Positions 12,940 to 31,157 of a stretch of DNA of 64,000 nt are shown here, in pieces; the stretch's first letter is position 1, and each line of letters begins with the position of its first letter. Source of the DNA: Acanthacorydalis orientalis (taxonomy: Eukaryota > Arthropoda > Insecta > Megaloptera > Corydalidae); contig CM068320.1 of assembly GCA_034766995.1 (NCBI GenBank), forward strand, positions 24,299,851-24,363,850. Direction: 5' to 3'. The position numbers were made by a program, and so were the translations under genes. Below the pieces are notes generated by a model, which searched no databases, had not been told where the DNA came from, and saw only the letters and a program-made list of their open reading frames with translations.

Positions 12940-13439
12940 CATATGAAAGGAAGGTAAAAGATTTGTTTGTATAAGAAAGAGAGAGAGAGAGAGATCTTAA
13001 TGCTTATATCTTAAATCTTAAGAGATTTTAAAGATCTTAATATTAGGACTGTTCCTGTTTAAATTTTTAAAATAATTGTTGCTATCAGAAACTTCAACAT
13101 AATTTTATTTACAGTCGACATGTTCTATAAAGATTTTATATTTTTAATCAAATTAACTAAATTTCGAACACAAATTATCATTTAAATGTATATAAATTAT
13201 TTATATTACAAACTAATATGTGCATACTATTTCCCTAAAAATATGTATGTATGTTTTAATATAATTACTATAGTCACATTCCGCTAAATTTTATAATAAA
13301 TTCTTTTATGGTTCGGAATACAGCTAGTTTTTATTAAAGAAAGTTTATTTTAAGCATACCACATCTCAATATATATAGCCTGCCATTTAATAATAATGAT
13401 AATAATTATTCATTAAGTTTCATACTTAAAAAAATACAC

Positions 13440-14470
13440 CACATAAATGAAATAGTACCGTAGCGTTTTCCGCGTTTATATAAAAAAGTTCCACATATAA
13501 ATTTCAATAAATATCAAAGTCATGTTTTTGCGTTGTCTGCCGAGTGAATAATTACATTTTAAAATACTGTCATCATCACCCATTATCCAAATTATCCATT
13601 CGCTCACTGGTTGGTTGTTACCCACCGTAATACGTGTTGTATATTCGAATTTGAATACTCATGCTTCGTCGTGACTTCTTTTACGACTAACGGCAACATT
13701 CCCTAAAGCGTATATATGTATTCAGTATAAGGTTGTAAGATTATTATTGTGATGTTTTAATGGATCCGTGATTACTAAATGATAGGGTTGTTCCCTCTAA
13801 TAGAGTAATGTCTTTCCCCCGGTATTTTCATCCCCTATACAACTAAACGTTTCGAAGCTTTACTATACTGTCGCAGTCGCACCCCTGATAAAAGACAATT
13901 CGTTTAAATGCGAAACGGATCCTTGACTCAACATTAGAGAGAAAATTATTTTTTTCTACATTTTTTTGCTAAATAGTAACTCCAATTTTATATGCAATTG
14001 TAAATACAATTTTATTTTTTTAAAAAATCAGGGGCTCTGCTTGCTACTTTATATACTTTACTACCAGGCGGGGGGCTTTGCCTCCCGCTCGCTGACACTC
14101 TCTCTCCCCTAATTAATAACAAAAATGAATAAATTATACGCAAAAATAATCTGTGTTAAATGTAGGTCAAAATTTTGATTGAAAAAGTTTATAAAAATTA
14201 ACAACAAAATGCAGTATTAAAATGTGTAACATTTTTTTTACTCTAAAACTTTAGTGAATATAATATTTTGAATAAATTTCTTATTAGTTTTACACTGAAA
14301 TCGCATACATCGCGACACAGCTACATACATGTGACTAATATCAACCAATCAGAACCGATACCATGCGATATCCATCAGCCAATCATTGATCAATTGGAAT
14401 GGAAATGGTTAACGTGCTACTTGTAGAGTGTAGCAGAGAAGCGGTGTTGCGAGGAGGTCTATATGAAAAA
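13440..14470. promoter_or_regulatory. CpG-richer block with clustered CCAAT boxes
   Basis: Roughly 1 kb of mixed composition with no TA array. It contains a GC hairpin (GCGGG..GCTTTGC..CCCGC near 14070-14090) and three CCAAT pentamers within 55 bp: ACCAATCAG at 14344, GCCAATCA at 14378 and, inverted, CAATTGG at 14391. No open frame of note. Promoter or a decayed transposon; I cannot decide. Confidence 0.3.
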
Positions 14471-16609
<2,139 letters not shown>

Positions 16610-16829
16610 TTAACCTGTTAACTGTATCGCCCTATTTTAAAAGTGAGTACCTACATTGTGTTGTAAAAATATACAAATATACTCGTCAAACACAGAGTAT
16701 ATGCAGCTACTGTAAAATTAAATAAAATTGCAACAAATTGGCATTTGATTTTTTTGAAAAATCAATAATTTTATTGCTCAAATTCATCTCCATGACGAGT
16801 ATACTCGTCATACATAGATAACAGGTTAA
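16610..16829. mobile_element. piggyBac-like MITE bounded by TTAA
   Basis: Starts TTAACCTGTTAACTG (TTAA at 16610-16613) and ends ..TAGATAACAGGTTAA (TTAA at 16826-16829): 12-13-bp inverted ends abutting the TTAA duplication characteristic of piggyBac. Subterminally it carries a perfect 20-bp palindrome at 16792-16811 (ATGACGAGTA and its complement) and a related ATACTCGTCAAACACAG at 16679. No coding content. Confidence 0.6.
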
Positions 16830-17693
16830 GGTGCCTTATAATTCATGGTTGCATTTCGTTTCACTAAAACATCTTAAACATTCAGAATATTAAAAATTTA
16901 AGACAAATGAATCCTTTAGAAAACCTTTTACACATATTGTCTACATATTTATTTTTAACCCATCCGGCGATTGATTTATTGTGCTTCGGACAAAAACAGA
17001 ACTATTTTACTCTATATTTTTTGGCGAAAAGAGAGATTTCGTAACAAGTATTCTGATAGTCTTGATATTCTTCATTTTCTTACTTGATGTCATATTATCT
17101 TTCATGTATAGTTTCTTAACTTACGATTATTGACATTCCTATTTCTTAATAGGAATATAGTTCCTATTTTTTATGCTAATTATATAAAAAACATCCTTTC
17201 ATTTTATTAGTATACAAACTGTATCTTCTCGACTAAAAAGTATCCACAAATCGCTGCATGAATCGATTTATGAAAGATGAATACGTCCCTAACAGCTTAA
17301 GTATAAAACGATAAGTGCAGAACGGTCTAATTTAGTGACTGCTGCTGCTTAAACCATTCACATTTAATTAAACTTCTTTGTGGCTTCATATCTAGTTTGA
17401 TAAAAAAACATAATAAAAAAAAAAGATAAAAAACGACAAATTATTTTAGAACCCAATGAAAAATGAACTCAACACAATAAATGTAAAAGAAAAATTTAAA
17501 TAATATACTTATTGAAATATGTTTGTGAGGAATTGAAAATAATTTTCTTACCAAAATAATAGATTATAAAATCTTAATTAAACTATAGTTCATGAAAAAA
17601 GAACATAAAATAATGATATTCAACAAATTTCGATTATATAAAACAAGAATAACAAATATAATTTGAACAAAACTCAATAATGCATTCATTTTG

Positions 17694-17763
<70 letters not shown>

Positions 17764-17961
17764 GTGTGTGTGTGTGTATTATTTTTATGAGTAACTCCAC
17801 AGATATCAAATAATACAAATTCCATAAAAACACATAAAAATAACAATCGGAAGACATCCTTTTTAAATAAATAAATCAACACTTATAAATCCAAAAGAAA
17901 ACAATTATAAATTGTTTGTAAGTAAAATATCTTAAATCATACATAATTCGAAAGTGAATAC

Positions 17962-18029
<68 letters not shown>

Positions 18030-18390
18030 ATAGCTTACGAGTCATTACAAGTAATAAATTATCTTCCAAGTGGGCCATAGAGATAATATTCACACATGTT
18101 ACAGACATGAATTTATTTTATTGTTTTCTAGTTACTCTCGTGTTTACGACAACAAATACTGACAAGTAATTAATGCTAAAGGATACGTGCTAAGTAAAAT
18201 AAGATGACATACACGAGTGAAGGATCTAACAGTACGACAGTTAGGTAGACATATGTAGCTGTGTTTATGATTATATATATATATATATATATGCACGAGA
18301 GTATTTAAAAAATGTCTGATAGTTTAAGTGAAACGCAAGATCTTATAAATTTATATCTTTAAATATTTTTCTCTAAATAATTCTGATTAG

Positions 18391-18449
<59 letters not shown>

Positions 18450-18562
18450 GTCAATGTTTTCTCTGTTTTTGAAATCAATCGTTGAATTCGTTTTTCGTAT
18501 TTCAATCAAAAAATTTCAATTTTTGTCATTATCTCCCTTATGCTATCAAATCATTTTTCTTT
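16830..18562. other. AT-rich intergenic sequence
   Basis: A solitary piggyBac-like terminus, TTAACCCATCCGGCGATTG, at 16955; I see no partner end. TA arrays at 17696-17778, 17968-18031 and 18393-18448. Confidence 0.5.
17696..17778. repeat. (TA)n(TG)n compound microsatellite
   Basis: TA with one TATTTATA interruption, ending in GT repeats. Confidence 0.95.
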
Positions 18563-18753
18563 TTAATCCTTTGCTGTCCACTGCCCAAACGTTCTGGACA
18601 TCGCGTTTCGATTGAACAGGTCCACTGTCCAGTCCTTCTGGATAGATTTCATTTCCGTACTGAAGATAAACCATTTTAAGCATGGAAATAAAATGCATAC
18701 ACTAACAAATACACCACTGTCCAGAGGGAGTGGACAGTGGATCGCAGTGTTAA
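18563..18753. mobile_element. piggyBac-like MITE with GTCCACTG subterminal repeats
   Basis: Bounded by TTAA at 18563-18566 and 18750-18753; left end TTAATCCTTTGCTGTCCACTG, right end (reverse complement) TTAACACTGCGATCCACTG. The motif TCCACTGTCCA recurs near 18620 and inverted near 18715 and 18733. Open frames on both strands here follow from its balanced composition, not from genes. Confidence 0.55.
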
Positions 18754-19144
18754 GTTTTGGAAACAGAAAAAAACTCGTTAGATTCAATATGAATACGATG
18801 ACTATGAAGTAATATTTATATTAAAGAAAATGATAAATATTCATGTTAAAGTGAGCATGTTCACTATAGTGATACAATATTTATGACTTTATTCCAAGTT
18901 TCTGATTACACATATAGACTCAATAAACTTAAAAAAAAATGAAGAAATAAGGCACTGTGTTTAATACTTTTCCACATGCGAATAGAGCTCACTTTAGTAA
19001 GATTTAAAAACAAAGAAAAACACGATTAATACTTTAAATAGAAATAATGTCAATTGTTGAACTCAATAAAGGTCTTGAATAAAAAATCACTCGACCTGTT
19101 CAGAAATCCCCCGAATAGATCTCATTTTTGTCTCTGTTTATCTG

Positions 19145-19148
<4 letters not shown>

Positions 19149-19200
<52 letters not shown>

Positions 19201-19227
19201 CGTGCACTATATATATATATATATATT
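19149..19227. repeat. (CT)n(TA)n compound microsatellite, interrupted
   Basis: CT then TA, a short CGTGCAC interruption near 19201, then TA again. Confidence 0.9.
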
Positions 19228-19282
19228 TATTAAGTAATACCTTCCGTAATTATAATTTTTATAATGACTATAAACTTACATT

Positions 19283-19329
19283 GGGCGCTAATGACCTTAG
19301 TTGTCGACGCACTTTAAACTCCAAATAAC
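19283..19329 (+). repeat. Copy 1 of the GGGCrCTAATGrCC short repeat
   Basis: GGGCGCTAATGACCTTAGTT then GTCGACGCACTTTAAACTCC: about 46 bp shared with 37801-37848 (plus) and with 52826-52884 (minus). Probably the 3' tail of a retroposon. Confidence 0.6.
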
Positions 19330-19439
19330 TTATATAAACCTACAGAAATATATCACTCTTCACAATATATTTCTTATTAAATAAACATTTTATAAATGAA
19401 AATTAACAATATGAAACTGTACTTGAGTAGTAAGTAATT

Positions 19440-20930
19440 AAACAAGACACATGGAAAGCAATTCAGCGATTAAGAAACAATAAAACCTCGGAAGTGTATA
19501 ACATCCCAGCTGAACTGATCAAGCATGGAAGAGAACAACTTACGAAGGTAATACATGACATTAACATTTTGAACTCTGTGTATACCATTCTCAAAGAATG
19601 GAAGATGAATATTATATATTTCATTCAGAAGAAGGGCGACAAACTTGATTGTGGAAATTACATAGGAATATCCTTACTAAACAACTCATCTAAAGTACTG
19701 ACTATGATTATTAAAGAGAAGCTTCAAAAGCATACAAAGGACATTTTAAATAAATACCAAGCAGGTTTTAGGTCAAGAAGATCCACAATAGACCAGCTCT
19801 TCATTGCGAAGCAAGTGCTTGAGAAATGCTGGGAGTTTGACGTAGACGTGTATCAGTTTTCCATAGACTTCAAGCAGGCCTCTGACAGTATTAACCGACA
19901 AAAGTTGTACACAATACTAAACCTGGATATACCTCCTAAATTAGTGTGGCTAGTGCGAATGACAATGCGATATAAAATGGGTATCAATAGGAAACTTATT
20001 GAAAATTTTGAAGTATCGCAGGCCCTAAAACACGGTGATTGTCTGGGCCCAATGCTCTTCAACTTAGCACTTGAACATATAATACGGACTATCCCAGTAA
20101 ACGTGAACTCCACCATGCGTAATAAAGCACAACAAACAGCGGGATATACCGATGACCTAAACATCATGGAGAGATTTATACTTGCCATTAAAGAAGTCTT
20201 TGAACCTCTTGAGACCGTTTCTGCAGACATTGGTCTTAGAATAAATGAGAATAAAAGCAATCTAATGCTGTAAAGTAGAAGGAGAATATTAGGTCGAAAC
20301 GTCACCATCGATGATTATAATTTCAAGGTTGTAAACAATTCCACATATCTTGATTTAAACATCACCAGTGAAAATGAGGAATCTCAAGAAGTTCAAAAGT
20401 GAATAACAGCAACAAATACAACATATTTTCCATTCTTGCCCACAATGAAATCCAAAAATGTACACAGGAAGATCAAAATCTGACTGTATAAAACCCTCAT
20501 CCGTACTGTCATATCTCACGGAAGTAAAGCGTGGATCATGTCAGCTAAGACCGCAGAAATGTTGAATACCGTCGAAAGAAGAATGTTGAGAAGAATATTT
20601 GGGACAGTAAACGATGGAAGTATATGGAGAATAAGCTACAACTTCGAATTATATAAAATCAAAACTATCGGTCTTTATAAAAATGCTTCGTCTGCGATGG
20701 GTAGGTCATACTGAGCGAGTGCCGAACTCAAGAGTACCAAAAAGGGTCTTTGATAGACAACCAGGCGGGAGAAGATTTATGGGTAAATCAGGGCTCAGAC
20801 GAATAGACAATATAGAGAAGGATGCAATGGAACTGTTGGGAGTAAGAAACTGGAGAAGGACCACCAGGCAGTGAGATGTCTGGATGAAGAAAGACTCGAT
20901 TTGCACCATCGAAGAAGAAGAAATAATTAA
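19440..20930 (+). pseudogene. Decayed non-LTR retrotransposon (LINE) reverse transcriptase and 3' end
   Basis: Frame 19494-20273 (open from about 19434) encodes an RT core: NNKTSEVYNIPAELIKHG, GFRSRRSTIDQLF (palm/fingers), FSIDFKQASDSI (motif A, with a usual AFDS changed to ASDS) and GYTDDLNIM in place of YADD near 20144. After an in-frame stop the homology continues (AWIMSAKTAEMLNTVERRML) with further stops to about 20720, then shifts frame into LRWVGHTERVPNSRVPKRVF..VRNWRR at 20683-20874. The piece ends in the typical CCATCGAAGAAGAAG tail. The 5' part, including any endonuclease, is missing. Clade not assigned; dead copy. Confidence 0.85.
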
Positions 20931-21000
20931 ACAATTTTTGTAGTACGTAAAAAAGTGACTCATTTAGAAAAAAATGAACTACTTTAAAATAAATCTTGTG

Positions 21001-21059
<59 letters not shown>

Positions 21060-22982
21060 TCCCACTTTTTATTTTAAATTATCAAATCAAATCGAATTGA
21101 TTGTAGAAAATAAATAATTGAAGTAATGAAAAACATTTGTTTGGTTTTACTATAAAACCGATATTTTATACTCTGTTCATTTAAAATGTTAGTTGACTGC
21201 ATTTTTCTATTTAAAGTACTTTAAATCAGTTTTATTCTATTCTCGGGTTTAATTAGGTGCACTACTGGTTTGTGGAGCACTGATGGAAGCACTGATAGAA
21301 TAGAACAAATTTCAAAAATATTTTGTTATTTAGTTTTTTTACAGCATGTTATTAATTGATTTCCCAAAAAAATATTTTTTATTTTTTCTGATAAAGACCA
21401 TTCGTGTTATCTGATAAAATAACATACCGATTTTAAATAGGAAAAAATCTAATTAAATGATGCACTTTATCAGGATTGCAGGATACATTTTTTCTTGTTA
21501 GAGCCGTTAAAGCAGAGACCTTGTACTACTTCAATCGGTAAAGTTAATTTGAAACTACCTGCATTGAGAATTTTGAAAAATATATATAAATGTAGGAGAA
21601 ACAATATGTATTTCTTTATATTTTAAATATCTGAAAACACGAATAATAATACTCTATAAGTGTAATATTGCAATTATAGAATAAATTTCAAATGAATGTT
21701 TGTTAAATTTGTTTATAATAAAATACAAAAATGTTCATTTTTGAACAGTGACAAAATTCGGAAATTTTGATATAAATATATCTTATTCTAGTATTGTTTT
21801 AAAATAAACATACTTTTTTAATAAAAATGAAAAAAATAATCATTAAATTAATTTCCATTGCTGTATAATTTTTTTACAACGAGTAAATGCTCTTCATTGC
21901 ATAATTTAATAATATTAATTTAGTTATTAGATCTATATTATTTACAAAAATAATATTTTACACTGTCATAATTCCATATAAATAATTTGTTCTTGTTAGT
22001 AGAGTTGTACGAAATTTTAAGCAAACATTGTCAGCTCTAACATTGAGGCTAATTCACTTTCACAAACAAATTATTTTTTTACCCACAAACCACAAAAGTT
22101 TTTATTGATGAAATATTCAATAATTGATTACTGATCTTTTCTGATTGTTGATTTCCGCATTTCAATGGCGATGCTATCATCCTCGGAGTGCCAAGTGAAT
22201 AAATAACAATCAAAAATGATTAGTTAAATATTAAAGATTTTTGATCATTTTTTGGTAATGTATGGTGTGAAAAATGAATTCATTTGTGAAAGGAAATATT
22301 GTAATTTTTCATCATTTATATTGAATATTCCCGTAATAAATAATTTAAGTGAGTAATGTATCTGTTCAGAATAAATATAAGCTGTTATTTTCTCTTCTCC
22401 AGTATAACACAACACCCTTTTATTATATATATTACCCTTTTCATTATTAATAATATATCTAATGTACTTAAAACATAGTGTCTTTTTGATTGAAATACAT
22501 ATTGAAAACAGTATAATTTTTTTTTGGAGTGCTTAATCTTAAATAACTTAAGATGTAATGAAAATGTACTAAATTTAAATACAACAAAAAAAGTGAGATA
22601 TGTAATGAAAAAATTTTAAATTATAAATTTGTTTTATAACATTTTCTTCGACATATACATATGTGTTGTGTATATGAATTTTAATTTTTCGTATGTTTGT
22701 GTCTACTTCATGAACATAAAGGATTGTAATACAAATATTTACTATGTTGAAAACATATTTGTTTATTTAACAAAAAAAAAATAGATATAAATTCATCTAA
22801 ATGTACAAATTTTAGGTCAACATTTATTATAAATTAAGAAATAAACAAATTAACTAAATTATATGTTAAAAAATATATACAAACATGAAAATCTCAGCAG
22901 TTGATTATCTCCTCCTATATTGAACTCCTATAAATGTAAATAATTTGTAAAATAATATGACAACAGCATGGTAATTTTATAT
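20931..22982. other. AT-rich intergenic sequence between LINE and Gprk2 3' UTR
   Basis: TA array at 21004-21058; beyond that no gene, repeat or transposon end was recognised. Confidence 0.6.
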
Positions 22983-25135
22983 TTTATTATATAATCCATT
23001 AATATTTTTCGACAAATTTGCGCAATAAACTTGTAACATTTACGATATCGGCCTAAAAATATACGACCGAAAGAAATACGAACTTTTCGAAATTAAAAAT
23101 GCGTTCGGACTTCGATCAGATGATGCATTCTTAGCTATTAAAAAATCGTATCACCTAGAACGAAATACTCGCGATTTTATGAATACGTAGTACTTTCAGA
23201 TCAATTTATACGTCTTCGTTCGATCGCAAATTCATACCGAGATACCGGCAACTACTTACACGATTCACAAAACGGTTACTTTTTATTTATATTCAGACAA
23301 AACATCATATACCCTCGGTACAATGACTAACGACAAAAATAAATATTACTTTCGACTAAAAATGTTCTTAAAATGCCCAAAATATAACATGTTTTCAATA
23401 ATAATAATAATGATTATATCGATACTAAGTATAATATTTTAGATGAATACCTTATTTGTAGTTGCGTTACAAATATAATTTTAACGTATTACAAGACTCC
23501 TGTATTGAAAGCACTCAAAAAATATATTGCACAGTCTGCCAATACAGATAGATCATAAATCTAAATAATATCTTTACCGATATGAAAATTAATCAGTGGT
23601 CTTGAAACATTTTCGATACAGAAGTCCATACAAATCATATAACATTTCATAATCTACGTTCCGATACATAATTTGTAACTTGTACACGTGATAAATAAAA
23701 ACAATCGCTACACAATTTTTCCTTTCGATATATAAATAACTACACAATCTACGATTTTCATTACATGTGCGATATTGCATAAAAATCTATTACGATCAAT
23801 ATTATATATTAATTTAAATAAAGTCGAGCTACTCGCATGCAGTATACACTTGAAAACATACAAAAATAAAAATATACAAAATTTGTACTCGTATTAATGT
23901 CTTTATGTAAAGCGAATCAAATGCATCTGTATATTGTGAATGAATTATTACAAAAGTATTGACGATAAAAAGACAAACAAATATTTAGCCCATTCGATCG
24001 TTCTGTAATGAAAGTAATTTATTAATAATTTTTTCATCGATTCATCGGGTACATACATTGATAAAATACAATTCGCTCGTTTTGTTGTCGCTTATATGAC
24101 TCTATAATATATAAATACACCATTATATAAATAAAAACAGAACACATATGTATATAAATAAAAACAGTAAAAATATGACTATCTAAGTAATATCAGGAAA
24201 ACACTATATAATTAAAATAAACATGGTGTATACTGCACATCTGATCTTTTCATATCAACAGGTGTGCGAAATTATTAAATAACTTACTTTATTATTAATA
24301 AATAAATTGAGTTTTTCACACTCAGTGTGCAAATCTGTTCCTCAAACATTTTACGTTAAAAGAACTAAAATTCACGACAGCAGTACCTAGTGACATTGTT
24401 TCACTAAAAAAACTTACACATACATAATATATGTATATATATATATATAAATATGTATACAGTATTGAGACGATATTCATTACTTTCAAACATACTTGCT
24501 ATGTTTGTAATAAATGAATTATCTTTTTGACCTACAATTAACACGTAAAATTTCTACATGACAAGATTTGGCCTATAATAATCACATATCAATATCAATA
24601 ACTTAAATTTAACATTCGCTGCACTCAATAGGTCCATGGCGCTGCTCTAAATGAACGATAAAAATTTGGTTTAGAGTACCGGAAAAAATTCATAATCAGT
24701 CTGATAAAATATGAATCATTAATGATGATGACATTCGAGCTACATTACAGATGATATTTTCAACTCGATTCGATCGAATATAATCCAAACGATTTGAAAT
24801 CACAACTTTTGAGTCGGTTGATTTAGAAAATGACCAATTTGTGCGAAAATTAGAGCAATAAAGATTCTATCTTAGCGAAAAGTAGACAATACGTTCGATA
24901 ATTATTTCACTTTTATTTCTTCACTCTTAAATAATTATTTTTAGTTCATAAGTCATTTATTCTTTATCATCCGTATTATATTAAACTTGAATCCATTTTG
25001 TGACTATGTAAATTATCAGAAGCTTTAATATCGAACGTATATGATAATATTTCGAAATAATAGATTGTATAATTAAACACAATCACAAATCGATATATGT
25101 TATGTTCGAACCAAACTTATTACTTAGCCGAGCTA
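22983..25135 (-). other. Gprk2: Probable 3' UTR of Gprk2
   Basis: About 2.1 kb downstream of the Gprk2 stop without long TA arrays and with many CpG dinucleotides, unlike the sequence on its left. A minus-strand AATAAA (TTTATT on plus, 22983-22988) sits where the array-poor block ends and is the best candidate poly(A) signal. The transcript end is inferred. Confidence 0.5.
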
Positions 25136-29316
<4,181 letters not shown>

Positions 29317-30130
29317 TAGTTCCAGCTTGACTGATTTTAGAACCCGTTCGTCCGGGTCGAAAACGACCCCTTTCCATTAAATCTCGCTTATAAATTCAGA
29401 AAAACCGTCTTCCTTAGGCCTTAAATAAGACCTTTATTTCATACAGATGTAAATTCCTATGAATGAAAGGATGTTTTACAGACACTGTGGTGAATACAAT
29501 AACTGCACTCGTTATATTTCCAACGCAAACAATAAGATTATTGCATTTTATACACAAAAACGATTAAATTTTCGTTAACAGTATTGTTTCGTCCTACACT
29601 TGCATTTAAAACGTCGGGCGTGTCAAAATTTATCCACCTGCGGATTCACGACAGCACGAAATAACGATAGCGCACGTAAACGCTGCAGAAAAACAGTACT
29701 CTTTGACAATCCGAACGTCAATAACACGCTTCAATTTAAAAAACGATGCAGTTTCAAGTACGGTTATGCGAATATGGCAGCTAAAGATTTGTTCCGTGGG
29801 AAAACGGTACTCGTCTAGCCACGAGTAGTCTGAAAATGTATAGGGATTTTAGATAACAATCAGTGATAATTTCAGTGTGGCGTGTGTCTTGTTCGTCTGT
29901 TCGTGAGGTTGTTGACAATACTGTAATTTTTGGCTAATATATTTTTTTAGAAATTCATTGACCACCTGACAATGGCACCGACGCATTAAATCGGCGTTAA
30001 ATTAGTCATATAGAAATAAATAAATATTAAATTTCTACTTGCACTTTTCGTAGTGCGAGTGCGACACACGAGGATGTACGACTTTTACCGAAAATTTATT
30101 TCAGATCAGTGGAGCCACTGTACGTATGAA
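29317..30130 (-). promoter_or_regulatory. Gprk2: Candidate promoter and 5' UTR of Gprk2
   Basis: CpG-enriched block directly upstream of the Gprk2 start codon, in strong contrast to the AT-rich surroundings and free of dinucleotide arrays. No transcription start can be fixed; an arthropod initiator-like TCAGT lies only about 20 bases upstream of the ATG. The plus-strand open frame at 29600-29818 looks like a by-product of this composition. Confidence 0.4.
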
Positions 30131-30728
30131 ATAACCATACATAGGGAATTGTCGGATGAGTGAGCGAAGAAAGTTTTATAATTTATGATAGGATTCCGTT
30201 CTTAACATGAATCGATAAAACAAGACATCTCAAAGTTCTTTTACTAAAAATATCAATTGCTCAGTTTATTGCTAAGGGTATTATTCTGAAGTGAAATGTA
30301 TCTTAATTACAATGAAGTAATTAACATGTGTATTTTTTCAAGAAATTATTTTATATATTTTTTAGTCACGAAATCAAGGTCACAATAAAAAATTAGTGAT
30401 AAAATTAACATCTTTTGGATGTACATTTTCATTTATATGAAGTGTCTAATATAACTCTAATTAAAATTTAGCAATCATCTGTTTACTTTTAAGGGCCATT
30501 TCCTTTGATACTGTTCTTTCATGTAAACAATATTTTTAAAACCTCTCTGTTTATCATTCACTTTAAGTAAGAACACCGAAAAACCTAAACGCGATGGGAC
30601 AAAAATAGTGGGAAATTTGAAATCAGCGTGGATTTTTTACATAAAATTTACGTTATTACATCTTATTGATAAAATCCATGTTATCCATCCCAAAGAAAGG
30701 TATACACGCATATTAAATGTTAAAATAT

Positions 30729-30734
30729 TTATTA
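30729..30734 (-). terminator. Candidate poly(A) signal AATAAA of the MIEAP-like gene
   Basis: Minus-strand AATAAA about 140 bases downstream of the stop codon at 30876, the first canonical hexamer met. The cleavage site is not visible from sequence. Confidence 0.4.
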
Positions 30735-30875
30735 ATCATGATTTCTCCAAATTGTACATAATACATATAAATAAGTTTTAAATTAAAAATAATGAGTACA
30801 CACGTTTGTATAACAAAGCATACAAAATAATTAAAAAGCTAAACATTTCAAAAAACCAAACCAATACATAAAAAA

Positions 30876-31157
30876 TTAAGTAACAACCACCGCCTTATGG
30901 ACACATACATCTTTGTCCATCAGAGCTGGCCATAAATATGACTTAATAATATCGCACGTTTTATCTGATGAATGGTGTCTGGCGTGACGATTCAGTTGAA
31001 CAGTACCTGTTCCAAAATCCATATCCAAAGTATATGGCGGCGACTGATTCACAAGACACCAACATAATCTAATAGCATCATTGATGTATTGTTGTAATGC
31101 CGTACATTTTTCTAAACATGGATATTCGTGAAGTGTGCGGCAAACTTGATCCCGAAC
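30876..31157 (-). CDS. MIEAP-like gene coding exon 6 (end of the domain and stop)
   Basis: Residues 421-513, then TAA. Too short and GTT-initial to stand out as an open frame, but it starts after acceptor TAATTTAG|GTTCGG in the phase left by exon 5. Contains [19 protein letters not shown] and the terminal [20 protein letters not shown]. Confidence 0.85.
   Translation of the reverse strand, partial: VRDQVCRTLHEYPCLEKCTALQQYINDAIRLCWCLVNQSPPYTLDMDFGTGTVQLNRHARHHSSDKTCDIIKSYLWPALMDKDVCVHKAVVVT

Larger units (their letters stand above)
10441..13439. other. Array-dense intergenic sequence
   Basis: TA or compound arrays at 10441-10498, 10717-10754, 11502-11566, 11884-11966, 12237-12285, 12760-12799 and 12888-12932. 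A 60-70-bp direct repeat (TACATATGAAAGrAAGGTAA..) occurs at 11964-12024 and 12930-13003. Open frames here are translations of arrays. Confidence 0.65.

Noticed and set aside
16955..16975. TTAACCCATCCGGCGATTG as the end of a further piggyBac element
   Set aside because: No matching inverted TTAA end found within about 1.5 kb, so the element cannot be delimited.
18482..18812. Three overlapping open frames on both strands
   Set aside because: They cross the TTAA-bounded MITE at 18563-18753 and have no coding signature.
19853..20308. 151-codon minus-strand frame
   Set aside because: Antisense shadow of the LINE reverse transcriptase at 19494-20273.
29600..29818. 72-codon plus-strand frame upstream of Gprk2
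   Set aside because: Lies in the CpG-rich promoter block; no domain and no splice partners seen.
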